Source: Strix aluco (taxonomy: Eukaryota; Chordata; Aves; Strigiformes; Strigidae). Taken from it: a stretch of 64,000 nucleotides of DNA. Within the stretch, counting starts at the first letter, position 1; every line of letters starts with the position of its first letter. The position numbers were made by a program, and so were the translations under genes. Under the pieces are notes generated by a model that was not told the DNA's origin, did no database searches, and saw only the letters and a program-made list of their open reading frames with translations. The stretch covers positions 11,262,325 to 11,326,324 of the forward strand of contig NC_133971.1 in NCBI RefSeq assembly GCF_031877795.1, given 5' to 3'. This document shows, piece by piece, positions 13,101 to 26,515 of the stretch.

Positions 13101-16100
13101 TCATTCCAGCCACATAAACCAGAATGCAGTGCAGGTAACCAAAGGAGGCCAGGGGGTGCTTAAGTGCTGTAGTGACATATTAAGAGTGATAAAAACCTCA
13201 CTACAGTGAAAGTCTGCTGCAAGGGAATTATTCTGTAGCTACTTATTTTTAGGTTTCTTTCCTCGTGATAACTAACTGAAAGTTTGATGTATACAAAAAG
13301 AAGATGCTTCATTGAATTTTCTGTAAACTGCAAGACAGTTTTGTGGTTTGGAATATGGCATCTGTACTGAAACATGCAAAACAGAATCACTCTTTTCAGT
13401 GTTAATAAAGTACAGTTCAGTAAGTCCCCCACCCACCCCACCACAATATTTATCCCTGGAGAGAAGAAGACAAATAGAAAGACAGTCAGTTATTAACTGC
13501 ATGAATAGATAAATCATCTTTATCAGTGAATTCCTCTTTGTGAATGCTGTTTTTATATATGGAAAGGAGATTAGAAGAGTATGTAATGAACAGACGTATT
13601 TAGTTTGCTTGCAAATTGGAAAAGTAGTATTGTTTTACATATTTCATGTTAGTATCTACAGAAGAGAGAAACAAATATTCTTCTAAAGCAAAATAATTGA
13701 GCTTCTATAGTATACCTGATAGGATATGTGTGCTTTCTAAGTTACTGTAAGAAACAGTAATTGAAGAAAAATTTTATTTTCCTTTACTGTATTCAGAGAA
13801 CACCAAACTGTTCAAAACTGTACTGATTCGATTTTAGTCCTTTATGTATCTAATTTCATTTTTCCATCACCATTTAATGTAAGTTGAGATTTAGAAGAAA
13901 CAAACTGTCTCTGTGAACTGAACTTGCTCTCCGTGAATATTGCACCATTTTGACACTATAGAAAATTCTTTAAATTTTATTGCAGCTAATTTCTGGGGCT
14001 TTGTCACTGCAAAATACTGTAAAAAAGACTAGTGGGTTCAAATAACTAATTTGAGAGCATTTGGAGTGTATTGAAGGTGTTTCTATTTTCTTCTACTACT
14101 AAAAAGAACAGAAAATGTAATTTAATTTTTAATGTAAAAGAAAAAAACAGTCGTTTTTCATTGGTTATTATTTAACCCTTTCAACAGTGGAGCAAGATAA
14201 TGAGGGGAAAAATAACTTGTCTCAAGCTGGTAGGCACTATATCTGGGCTAGCTCTATTTTAGTGCAGCTTGAATTCTAACATGAGAAAATTGCAGAAATT
14301 TACAATTCAAAGTGTATTTCATCAGGGAGAAATCCACAGATTGTTTTGACACTCAGTTAGAAATTCAGCATGAAGATGGACGTCTCATGAAATTTGCAGC
14401 TGCTGATTGAATTTATATTTCCATAAAGGCCATCAACAGTAGCAGCCTGCAGGGGAAGTGGGGGAAAAATGACAAAAATTGTAAGGCTAGCATTTTTTCC
14501 TCAGCCTTATAGTAGTAAATTACTTGTAATAAGGTCCTACACTGACCAGGATTAAAGAGAAATACAGGCAGCCAGAAGGGAATGATTTCTCAGTTTAATT
14601 GATTTGAACTAAAAATGTCTGAATTTGATATTTAAATATATGTTTAGTCATCTGTACAATATGTAAAATGCAACTTCAAATCAAAAGTGTCCTTAAACTG
14701 AAAAATAAGAGTCTTACTGGTCATTACAGAAGGTTTATCATACAGGTAATTTGATTTTATAATAAATTCCCAGGATAGAAGATGAATGGTATCAAAATGT
14801 ACAAAAGTAGGTTGTCTTTATTAGGGGTGAAAAATCTCATCTCTGGTGTGCTCCCTCTCATTCATACACACACACAGATAGGAGAGGATGTGTAAGATCT
14901 GAATTTATTTTTATGAGTAACAACTCTCATTACATTGATCATTCAAAAAGCAAACATGCATTCACAAGAACAAGTCCATGATGTCAAAACAATTAGTAAA
15001 AAATGCTATTGAGACATGCTATAATAAAATTGAACAGATTTATCTTTTGTTTAGAAGGTTTTATATATTACTGTCTGTTTCTGTTTTCATGGAAGGAACA
15101 GGCAGAAGGCTAAATATTTCTAACTTCTTTTTTTGGTAGAAGCAGTTTCATTGTTACCATCTTTGAGAGATTTTAACTCCCTTAGCACCTTTGTTCATCA
15201 TTGTTTGTGCATCTTAAGACTGTGGGAAAGTTTAATGTTTAGGTATTTTCTTTTATCTTGGTGTTAGAGGTTTCTGCATGCAACTCCCAGTGCATAGCAA
15301 GGCAGCTATACTTACCAAGTTATATTCAGAAGCCTCTTCCTCAAAGTGAGTAGTCTGCATCTGTGCCATCCTATGCTACAGTTCCATCATGTCTTGTAAA
15401 CTAAGGAACGTCGGCAGAAGTAAATTTTGAGATCAGGAGACACCTAAATGTTCCAGAGACTGATAAGGGAGTTCTTCATAGATGAACAACACAGAGTTGT
15501 GCTTTAGTTTGGTGAGACATAAATCATATGTAGTCTTGATATCAGTATGGTTTCTTAGGTATGGAGATATTTAAGAATGAAAGTGCTTGTGTGATATCTT
15601 AATATAAAAACACAGGAATCACATATCTTAGCTGCTCAAACCAGAGAGGGATGAGTTAGAATTCTAATGAGATTAATTTAATAACTTTGCAATAATAAGA
15701 ATCACTATGAATGTCATTATTTCTGAGAGTTTACGTTTTAGAGATTAAATTGGTAAAGTGTAGTAAAGTAACTATCTTTACTTTTACTTCTAAAAATTAA
15801 AATACAGTTTAGGAACCTACAAGTCTTTGACGTACAAGGAAATGAAATTATTTTATTGGAGAGTTCATAGTATCACAGCTTGTTCTTTTAGTGGTCATAA
15901 ACTCTGTGTATCAAACACTTGTATTATGGTTATTACAAGCTATGCAAGTCTAAATTAGGTTGCTGTCCAAAGGCAGTCTTTCTTCTTTTCTTTCGCTGGC
16001 ATCAGCATAAATGCTTTCACATTTTTATACATACTTATTGGCTACAAGAGTTGCACTATTGTAGAAGAATAATAGAAGCTTTAACTTCTAGTAACAGCAA

Positions 16101-17874
16101 AATGCTTCAAAATCAAGGGGCACAGAATTCAGTATTTACCTGATGATGAGGTACTCACATACTGTGAAAGCACACAGACCTCAATATTGGCTGTTTAGTC
16201 TAAAATTTAGTTAAGCTGGAACTGTGGAAGTAGAAAGCAGGAAAAACTGTTAAGTAGGGACTGTATGTTGCTTTTTGTGTGTGCATTTGTTTTTCTAACT
16301 TGCAAAGTGACCACAGAAACTCTGAGATTTAAGTAGAAAAATAAATTAATGGGTTGACTCGGATCTAAAACGCTTTGACTTTCAGGTAGACCTTGATCCC
16401 TGCTGTTCTACGTGAACTGCTCAGAGTAGCTTTGAAAATGGATCAGATATTGCTGCAGTTCCTTGGCTATGTGAATTTTTTTTTTTACTTCTTCACCACC
16501 TACACCACTCTGAGCTCACCAAAACCAACTAAAATGTACTTTTTTTCCCAGATTCATTGTTACGGGAAAATACCTTAACAAATGGGTACACACAGGGCAT
16601 CCTAAAGAAACAAACATTTGAAGCAGAGCTTTAAAAGTAATCTAACAATGTAAAGTATGAGTTAAATCAGACAAAAATTTTCAACTTGTTGAAAGGTAAG
16701 TGATTCCACATTACTAATATTAATCCACTAGGTTTTTGTACTTTTTGGTAAGTATTGTTTAATTTCATTTTTAAAAAGTAGCAGTTACCTTTGATGTACT
16801 TGTTTCTCTTAGGACTCTAACCAAGCAAACATTTTTTTTATTTCTATATATAATGAAAGATGACATTTTGCAAACTTCAGTTATTCAAAACTATAGAAGT
16901 ACACACTAACGTGAACAAGGATACTGAAGCTCCTATAAGCATTAGTATAGCATTCAAATTCTTTTTAAAAGCATACTAATTATGCTTGCAATTTATTTCC
17001 TGTTTTTACTTCAAAGCCTTTAAATATTAGATATTATATTTATGTAATATGTATATAATAAAGATATGTGAAAGAGCATACTGTAAATTTATTGTAAATA
17101 TAAACTTGAAAGTAAAGCAAGATGCAATGGCTGATGAACATAAAAAGAATTTATTGTGCTCACATGTCAAGTGTCAAACTAGAGTCAGAAATATGTTTAG
17201 AAAGTTGTTTCTAAAATGGTGTGCACCCTTTTTTAGTTACCTCATTTTAAGGATCTCCCTTTCAGCCCTCATACTTTTTAAACTAATTAGGATACAAGAG
17301 TAAAATTGTGGGGAGTTTTTTGGCCTATTAACTGTCTACCCAGCTTCTTCTTAAGGATGCGAGGGTGAAATGCTATTATAATGGTTAATATAAATCACAA
17401 AGGTTGGGGCATATCCTCTGTTTTTTAGAACTGAGATGACAGTTTTGAATTCAAGATATATCACCCATATCATATTATAGATACGAAGTTGCCTTTAAGC
17501 CCTCTTCAGTAATATTTTTTCTTTCTTATAGTGAGAGTAAGGTATGACTTGTTTATGGGGTAAGGTATTCAAGTTCAGTTAGTTTGAGTAAAAAATGAAA
17601 CTTGTAAAAAATTAAACTTACCAAGTTGGAAATAAGTGATGATAACATACTTACATTGGAACTCACTGCTGCAGTATGTATGTACTACATAATATTGGTA
17701 TTTTGAAGCACAGGAACTTTTTGTGATAGCTTTTTGATCTATAAGTTCAATGTACCATGCTTCTTTCCCAGGTCAGTCAATGTTCAAGTTCTTTGTTTTG
17801 TTCCAGTACCAATTTTTGTTTCATCTCGAACGTGATTGTTTAGAATTGGTTAAAGCACAATACAAACAAAAGGA

Positions 17875-17966
17875 CTGTGCTTTCAAACAGAAACTTCGGT
17901 ATTGTTTCATATAAAAGGGTCTGTGTTTTCAAACAGAAACTTCAGTATTGTTTCATATAAAAGATG
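17875..17966. repeat. 46-bp tandem duplication (2 copies)
   Basis: The unit beginning CTGTGCTTTCAAACAGAAAC (17,875-17,920) is repeated immediately at 17,921-17,966 with only a few differences. It is a recent local duplication in intron 1 with no known function. Confidence 0.93.
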
Positions 17967-19650
17967 AATAAAATATCTGGATGCAAAAGATGGTTGCAAG
18001 ATCCCACTCTTCAGCTGCCAGGCCTGTTGTGACATTCTCAGGCAGCAGTGCCCCTATGTGCACACTCAGATGCTGTGGAGTAACACCATTTGTCATGTTG
18101 GTGTCTATGGCATCACAGCCCTTTAGGTTGCTTTTTCTGAGAGCTAAAGTTGCCACTTCACCTGGTTGTGTCGATCCTGACTGCTTCATCTCACAAGACA
18201 TATCTCTGCCATGAGGTTATTTATAAAAGTACAGAACTTCCTGTTAGACCCAGCTGCATGATGAAATGGAAAATGTTTTCTCTTTTGGCAGCCGCCGTGG
18301 CAGACTCTACCATTATCTATGTTTATCTCAGTCTTTGTTAGGTATTTTATTTCCTTGAAGTGTACAGTGTTTCTCTTGATTCTAGTAGGCTACTTAGCAG
18401 ACATCCTTGCAAACCATTTTGTGTGTTCAGGGTCATACTGTAGTCATTTGTCCTGTCATATTAAAATTGCTTCCTCTTCTCTCAGGGAGGAGTTCTTGCT
18501 ATTTCCTGAGATCCCTGTCAGGCCTTGTCTTGCCTAGCGGGCTGTCTCTCTGAATCCACCCACGCTAACCTGTTCTCTTTATCAGCCTTCCTTTGAAAAT
18601 GGCATTTTGGTGGTCATCACCCCAGCTAAAAATGTCAGTGAAATCAAGACAGAGTTCCAGGGTCCTACAGGTGGTGTTCTGTGAAGACCACATCATGTTT
18701 AGGCCCTATTTTCTGATATTCTGTCGCCTCCATCTTCCCCCACTTTTTCCCTTGAGCCTTGAGCTTTCACAACACTATTTCTTGTTTTCTTCCCACAGCT
18801 GTATTTGAACAAATGAAGAGTAGCGTTCTACCTGCTGGATGAACTGAGAGGCTTTTTTGAATGGAATATACACGTTCAGAATGTCTCCCGAGTTGACTGT
18901 GACACTTGCAGAGGGAGCCAGGAGCTCAGTCTGGTTCTACTCAGATTTTCAACCACACCACCAACTTCAGAGTCATGTTGGCACATTTAGAGGGGGACTA
19001 CTTCCACCTTCTGTGTCTGAAATATTAGGACCTCTGTTCACATTTTGCTCATATGTGAACTTTGCAAGAGTTTTTATGTAATTGTTTTATAGGTGAGAAC
19101 AAGCAACTTAACTACAGTGGGAGTTTATTTGTTGTGTTATATTGATGTATCTGCATTCCACTTTTTCATCTGAGTCTACATTTGTGAGACTTCTGTTAGT
19201 GAAAGAACTAGGTGAGGGTTATATATATACATCTTTGCCTGTGTTCTTAAAACTCTCTGTTTTGGAGTATACCAACAGTGGAAGTGCAGCTTCAAAGGAT
19301 AATTTTGTAATTTATGTGATAAAATGAGTAGCATATAAATTGTGGGATAAAGAATAGTTTTTAATACTGTTTAAAAGAAATGTCTATAGGATATGCATGT
19401 ATGTGAAATGGATATGTCTCAAAGGACAAGTTACTTTAGCTACCCTCCCTTTTCTTCAGAAGTTTCACTCTTGTGTTGCCTGTGGCTGAAACATATGAGC
19501 ATTCTCCCCTATACTCTGCATTGAAAAGTAAACACGATAAAATAGCAGTACTAGTATTCTTTAATCCTTCAAGTGCTATGTACAATATTAGCTGTAATTG
19601 TATTCAGACATTGTATAAGACTGAAATTTCTTTGCAAATCTCAAACCCGT

Positions 19651-19732
19651 ATTTTTATAAATTTTTTTATAAATTTATAAATTTTATAATTTTTATAAAT
19701 TTTATAAATTTTATAAAATTTATTAAAATGTA
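19651..19732. repeat. AT-only (TTTTATAAA)n minisatellite
   Basis: About 80 bp is made almost only of A and T, with the word TTTTATAAATT recurring roughly every 9-12 bp. It is a low-complexity, easily melting tract; the open frame through it (FYKFINFIIF...) is an artefact. Confidence 0.9.
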
Positions 19733-20889
19733 CTAAAAACCAGAAATAGCATTAGCTCCTTGAGAGTGTATGTGCAGCTAGCTGTAGTAATGCCATTTAT
19801 TCTGAAAAAAATGGAGATAGTAAATGAGTGTTTGCAAATGATTTATAATTGAAATATAATTAATCATCCAAACCAGACTCTAACACTGCTGTGTTGGGTC
19901 ATAGCATTTAATTGATGTTCTCCACAGCTGCAACTTTCTTTTCATTTCATTTACAATTCATACTTTTGCTGTCATTTGCCCATTTCTCTTCCCTGCATGA
20001 CTGCCTTTTTGTTTATCTGCCTGCATTATGTTTTTATTTATAGAGTACAAGTTATTGTACACTTTCTATCTGCTTGCTGAATTCCCTTTATGTATGCTAA
20101 ATCCCCATTTTAAGCTGTTTTTCATACATTTACAGAAAATATTCAGTACTTTATTCCTGGATTTATTCACATTTTGACAGTAATTGGTAGAAAACTGTTT
20201 CTCGAATTTGATAGACCAAAACAAACCAAAAGAACAGTTGGGAGAAAGCTTCTGCGTGCCAGAGCACCAAGCATCCATCGGCTCTCCAGGGAGGTGTTAT
20301 TTGTACTAGTATCATTTACACTTTTGTTGCAAATAGAATGTAACATTGCATATTTCTAGTAAGCTTATTGTAGATTCATTTACAAAACAGTAGTTCCTTG
20401 TAAAGGTGTAGTATCTGTTGGGCTTCGTGCTGCTTTGATAAGGTAGAAGGCGCAAGGCTTTCCAGTGAGCAGGGAATGGGAACTGGTGTTGATGCATCCT
20501 GCTGCCAGATGAAGAAAGCTCGGGGACTAGAATAACAGTGGGCATTTAGTAGAGGGTTTTTAAATATCTGTTCACTGAGGGAACATGCTTCTTGGACAAA
20601 ATGCAATGAAAGGTATTTTTACTTGAGTTAACTGCCACAATCTCATATACAGCAGGCTTTCAAAACATAAGGTTTGTTTCACGAAATTACAGGTTCATTA
20701 TTTTCAGGTTATTAATTTTGTCACTCCTAGAAAGAAAATATAGAACACAGAATGCCTTTTTTCATGTATTTATGACACAGATATAAGTGAATACACATTG
20801 ACTGCTCAGCAGCTCATAATTATCTATGGCATTCTAATTTTATTAGAAGAAACTATTTAGTGTTAGAGAAACACAGTTCTAATACCACA

Positions 20890-21065
20890 AAATCACAGAA
20901 TTGTCTAGGTTGGAAAAGACCTTGAAGATCATCCAGTCCAACTATCAACCCAACATTGACAGTTCCCAACTACACCATATCCCTCAGCGCTATGTCGACC
21001 TGACTCTTAAACACCTCCAGAGACGGGGACTCCACTACTGCCCTGGGTGGAGTCACCCTTTCTGA
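20890..21065 (-). mobile_element. CR1 LINE copy B, 3'-end fragment
   Basis: About 175 bp matches the last part of CR1 in antisense orientation. It starts with the subfamily tail AATCACAGAATTGTCTAGGT and runs through the TTGGAAAAGACCTTGAAGAT segment. It is the same 3'-end type as copies D and E. It is too short to encode anything. Confidence 0.9.
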
Positions 21066-21267
21066 CTAGCTCGAATGTCCTACAATGACAAAAGATTTAA
21101 AAAAAATAAAAGTAAAATGGCAAATTGCATACAGAAAAGACTGAAAAATTAACCCCCAGAAATGCAAATGAGTATGTTTAAATTAGTTTTGTCCTTACAT
21201 GTAGAAAACATGAATTTGTGCAGTTCAAGTAGAGGAAAGTTTTCACATACTTATCATAAATGGATAG

Positions 21268-21961
21268 GTTGTGACACTGTCTCACATGACTTACTTGTCT
21301 CTAAATTGGAGAGACATGGATTTGATGGGTGGACCACTTGGTGGATAAGGAGTTGGCTGGATGGTCGCTCTGAAAGAGTTGCAGTCAACGGCTCAATCTC
21401 CAAGTGCAGTGATGGGCGGCGTTCCTCAGGGGGGTTGGTGTTGGGACTGGCACTGTTGTTGGTGACATGGAATTGTGTGCAACCTCAGCAAGTTCACTGA
21501 TGACACCAAGCTGTGTGGTGCGGTTGACACAGTGGAGGGAAGGGATGTGCCATCCAGAGGGCAGAGAGAGTTGGGGTTGTTCAGCCTGGAGAAGAGAAGG
21601 CTCCGGGGAGACCTTATAGCGGCCTTCCAGTACTTAAAGGGGGCCTGTAGGAAAGATGGGGAGGGACTTTTTATCAGGTAGTGTGGGGATAGGATGAGGG
21701 GTAACGGTTTTAAACTGAAAGAGGGCAGATTTAGATTAGATCTAAGGAAGAAATTACTTCCTGTGAGTGTGGTGAGACACTGGAAGAGGTTGCCCACAGA
21801 AGTTGTGGCTGCCCCCTCCCTGGAACGGTTCAAGGCCAGGTTGGACGGGGCTTTGGGCAACCTGGTTTAGTGGAAGGTGTCCCTGCCCATGGCAGGGGGG
21901 TTGGGACTAGATGATCTTTAAGGTCCCTTCCAACCCGAACCATTCTATGATTCTATGATTA
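21268..21961 (+). mobile_element. CR1 LINE copy C with internal deletion
   Basis: This is a sense-orientation CR1 fragment. It starts inside the reverse transcriptase ([20 protein letters not shown]) and passes a worn SGVPQGS region and a TDDTKL box. It then jumps directly to [20 protein letters not shown], so an internal piece of ORF2 present in copies D and E is missing at about 21,560. It ends CATTCTATGATTCTATGATT, the octamer-type CR1 terminus. It lies about 200 bp from antisense copy B. Confidence 0.92.
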
Positions 21962-24900
21962 TATCTGAAATGAATGTCAAAGCAGGCTTCTTCCCTAGAG
22001 AGCTTTTAGGCTGAACTTGTAAGGGTACTTCCAGCAAGTTCAATATTACCTCCCATTGCTTTTACTGTAAATAATACTGCTAAAAAGAAAAGTATGTTTA
22101 ATTGTTAGAGGAATATGCAGAATAAAACCTTTATAAGGTGTAGTTTTGCACTGTCATCACCTAAACTAAGGATTTGCAGTTGAAGCCTCTGCCATTTGTC
22201 TTGCTCTGCCTGCACACTAGTTTATCGGATAGCAAGTTGGAAGTGATCATTTCTTGCTGAGAACTGAGCCATGTTTTCAGGATAACTCTTAAGTTTTTGA
22301 GGAAATGCATAATGTATTATGTTACACAATTATTTTGGTACTTTATAAAAGATCAAATAAAGTTCTAGTTAATTTTTAAAATACTGGAAAAAGAACCTAA
22401 AACCAAACCCCCTAATCTATCACTGATTAATGGTTGTGTCTTTTTTTCTCTCTTTCCCTTCTCTTTGGCCTCATTAATGGAAGCGTTGCATGTTTTAGTT
22501 TTTTTGAGACTGGTTCATAGCTAGAACAACACTAGAGTCAGAGTTCCAGTAATAACTACCAGTTTGTCAGGGAGCATTTGCAAGTATAGAAACTCTGAAA
22601 CCATCCTCTTAATCATTAGCTGCTTGATAATCAGGTGTGAATGAAAACAACTTTGAGATGTTTCTGGAAAGTTGTACCTGTCCAGAGACTTCTACTAGGA
22701 CAGATATTGGCACTATGTATAGCTTTTGACCATTTCTTCAAGAATGACATACTCAAAATGGAATAATTGTAAAAATCACTTTTTTGGTCTTTGTGAAAGG
22801 AAAATATTTCTCAATATATATGAACACTAGTGAATCAGTGTATACTGTCTGATTGCTAATCTCCCTGTGAAATAATGTGGAATAGCTATACCAAGATTTA
22901 ATACAGTTATTCGGACTTCAGGTTCTGCCTTCCTGTTATCTTCCTGCTTGTTCTAAAATACATATTTTTAATTTTTGTACAGGATTGGCTTCCTAGTCAC
23001 ACTGTGGCATGGAGTGTAACATTCTGTATCAGAGAGAAGGTTATATCTTTCTTACTGCTTATTAACTACCCTTCTTTGAGAATAGTGTGATTTTTTTTTT
23101 TTTAATGTTTTCTTTTTCTTCAGCAGCACAGGCTACCAGAGATAACAAAGAGTAAGTATGTTTTAATCCTTGTCCATGACCCAGATTTCTATGGTATTGG
23201 CATAGTATCTGTAATGGTACCCGTATCCTCAGGAACAGTGATGGCATCCGCATCCTCAAGAACAATGACAGAACAAATTATTTCTAAAATAAAAGCATTT
23301 GTCAGAATTCTAGACAAATGGACATGGGCCATGTAAACAATGAACAAATTCAACCCAGCAATGTCAGTAATAGTAGTATTTTAATCAAATGATTCCTGCC
23401 ACACCAAATCCAGTGAACTAACACACCTCAGATGTCAGTTTAGATGCCTCTATAGAAACTGCTGCCACATCTTTGTATTGGTGCGCAGATGTTAACCCAG
23501 ACTGCACAGGATGGCTTTTATAGGTTTATACTGAAAAAACATCTTCTGGCCTACTGAAAACTTTGGGCCCTCTCAGCCCAAAGACTATTTTGAGGCCATC
23601 TTGGATTGGGTTCACAATTGCCATGAAGAAGGATTTCAAAGCAGTATTCAACAGCAATGGAAAGAGTGTATCAGAATTACGCTGTGAAATCTAATGTGGA
23701 GTTGAACTGCCACACTGGTGATCAGCAAAGGTTTTCTCCTTCCACATGCAAATGTTTTACTAAGCTTGTCTTCACATCTGGCAGTATACCAAAAAAGCTA
23801 TTTTCTACTAGCCTCTAAATGGTTCTGTTTTTTTCCTGATGCATTTATATATATATATGTGTGGACATGTATATGTATTTTTAAACTTTTCATCTCTGAG
23901 GTGGTTCCATTCAGAGATGGGTAAAGTGATGCTGGCACACACAGTGCATGGTTTGCACTGAATATTTTGCAAGCTTGCAAAAGTTTCTCTCTGAGTGAAC
24001 TGAATAATGTCTTTTTTTTCTTTTGTACAAATCTTTTATACTTTGTATTTCTAGCTGTGTCTTGACACCATTAAACTTAATAGAAAACTCATTAATTTTT
24101 CTGTGTGTGTGTTTTGGGTTTATTTATCATAAAAATATCAATTGTTCTTTGCAGATTCCCCCCTGCTAAGAACAAAGTAAAAAGTGGTGTCTTCCATTAA
24201 TGACTTTCTAGAATATTCTCTAGACTTTTTGACAATGTTTGTAAAACAGAAATATATAATTGAAATAAAACATTTATTGTAAAGTTTTTTGAGAACTTGA
24301 GCTTTCCATGGCAAAATTTGTTTTAGTTTAGAAAAAATACTTGTTCATGCTTAAGCTAATGGTTAAGAGACTTTTAAATACAGTTGGCCATAATCCAGAT
24401 AGAATTGTTAAACTTTTGGCAGTTGGAGCAATCAGACAGAAATATGGTTTGTAATTTAGAGAGTCCAGTTTGAAAGAGAAATTGGGACACCTGTACGTTA
24501 GTGGTTGGAATTTTTTGATTCTACAGTCATTAACTTAAAATTACTTCTGGGAGACTATTCCTGCTAACTTTTGCTTAAAGTTTGAATTGAGAAACATTCT
24601 GAAGATCACCTTCTTTTTGTAAAGGTAACCTTACTAACAATGATATGGTACTATATGGTTGGTCTTCTTAAACTGAGTGGAGGAAGTGTGTTGAGAAAAC
24701 ACCTCCTCCTGATTTCGGTGAGGTCTACTGTTGTAGATCAGCTTAGAAAAATGGATAATGAATTTGTTACTAGCGTTATGCATTGTGTAATTGGTTTACC
24801 TCTCTAGTGTTTTCTTCTGTTACTGGTTGTATCATTATTAAAATACATGTTTTATCACCAGTTTCAGAAATTATGGCTTGGTGTATCAATAAGCCTTACA

Positions 24901-26440
24901 ACCCAGACATGTGTTTGGTTTTTTGCGTTCAAAGAGACAGCTTCCAGACAAAATTTCATATTAATTGTTTGTCATTCTCAATAGATATGTGCAGAGCAGA
25001 GTCCTAGACTAGGGAGGTAGCAGTCTTCAAAAAGAATAGCATAGACATATGACTAGAAGAGAGGAGGGATATGCAGGCATTTAAAAAACAATAAAGCCCA
25101 AAGCCTGTGTTGTTTTGTTTTTTAACTTGCTATTCACATTTTAACTGTAGTAAATGCATTTTTAAACTTAAGAGTTCTTTTTTTCTTTTTTTTTCCTCCC
25201 CCCCTCCCTCCCGTCCCACCCCATTCCTTCCTGGCTGATTGTGTAGGTATTTTTCCAAAGTCTCATTGTTTTATGCCATGTCCTTACTATCAGCCCTTTG
25301 TCTAAGTAGCTTTCATTTTGAATGTTGCTGTTACCTATATTACATGTGTTATATTATTGTGATTTTTTTTTTCTTCTGAAAGCATAATTAGGCAATGGGT
25401 CATAGAAAACACACATGTGTGTATATGTTTATGCATTCAGTATATCAGTGACTGGATACGTGTATGGGAGCAGCTAAGGAAAAATGTGATTAGTGTGGAC
25501 TAATGACCCACATAAGCATAGGCCTTTTCATTTAAAAGGGGAAAAAAAATCTGCCTTTTATGTCAAACTGGAAAATTATAATATGCATAACTGGTTTTAA
25601 CTGTGAAACAGAATCAAGTTGCAGCCTGTGCACTCTAGATGTCTTGACAGCTGTTATAAAAGTGGATTGCATTTTCAGAGGGCTGAGGGATAAACTTGTT
25701 CTGTAACAAGCAAAATACAGAATATGTCTGTTCAAAGAAACAAAGAAACTAACAATGTCAAAATCATTCTGGTTAGTAGACAAAAGATACAAATTGGTAT
25801 ATGAAATCAGAATAAATCCATATGGTTACCCTGCAGTATTACTTGCGTTGGGTTAAATAGGGCAGGATTGAGTTGTTGCCTGTTTGGAAGGTTCTGTTCT
25901 AAGTTTTTCTTGTTTAATTTATAGAAAATGGGCAAAATTTATTAAACTAACAGGATAAGGTGTTTAATTTCCTTACAGTCATACATGACTACAGCAAGAA
26001 CGATATTGAACAGTTTCTCCTGTTATGTATGCATATAAATAATTTTTCTGCAGGAAGGAAATAAAAATATTCTTAGATATAAAGACTGTGGCTCTTGTTT
26101 CAAGGAATAATGTATAGTATTCCTTCTGGACAGAGATTTATTTGGGGTTTTTTTGCTTGCGAAATACATATACATTGTGATAGATCAATTACTAGTTAGT
26201 AAATGGTTGGATGGTAAGCCTTGTTTGCAAAAACTTCATTGTTTAGCATATGCTTGTAAGAAGGGCAGAATCTAGATGGCATCGAGAGTCAGATTCATTA
26301 AGCTGACATCCTGATTATGGTATAGCTAACCATACCATAAGTGTGTTTTGGTCATGTTTACAAGAGTGAGAACTTTTCCAAAGGACCGACACTCCATCCT
26401 AGAGAAGCTTTTGAAGATGATTTATATATATATATCTCCC
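21962..26440. other. Intron stretch, low-complexity tracts only
   Basis: It contains a T12 run near 23,091, a (TA)n/(TG)n tract near 23,846, and a T-then-C-rich pyrimidine tract at about 25,177-25,222 (CCCCCCTCCCTCCC). No gene is recognised. Confidence 0.5.
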
Positions 26441-26515
26441 TATAATAACTGTAATAAATTGTTGTAAGCTGTACTAAGTTGTAATAAATTGAATTAAGTT
26501 GTAATAAGTTGTAGT
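26441..26515. repeat. 10-bp-period tandem repeat (GTAATAAGTT)n
   Basis: Seven consecutive, slightly diverged 10-mers (for example GTAATAAATT, GTACTAAGTT, GAATTAAGTT, GTAATAAGTT) fall exactly in register from about 26,441. They abut the left end of the LTR-like element and follow a short TATATA run at 26,421-26,435. Confidence 0.85.

Larger units (their letters stand above)
7185..20889. other. Long intron stretch with few recognisable features
   Basis: About 13.7 kb of A+T-rich sequence. Apart from the 46-bp duplication, the AT minisatellite and a less A+T-rich block at about 17,985-19,080 with several short open frames, I see no gene, RNA or known repeat. Confidence 0.5.
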
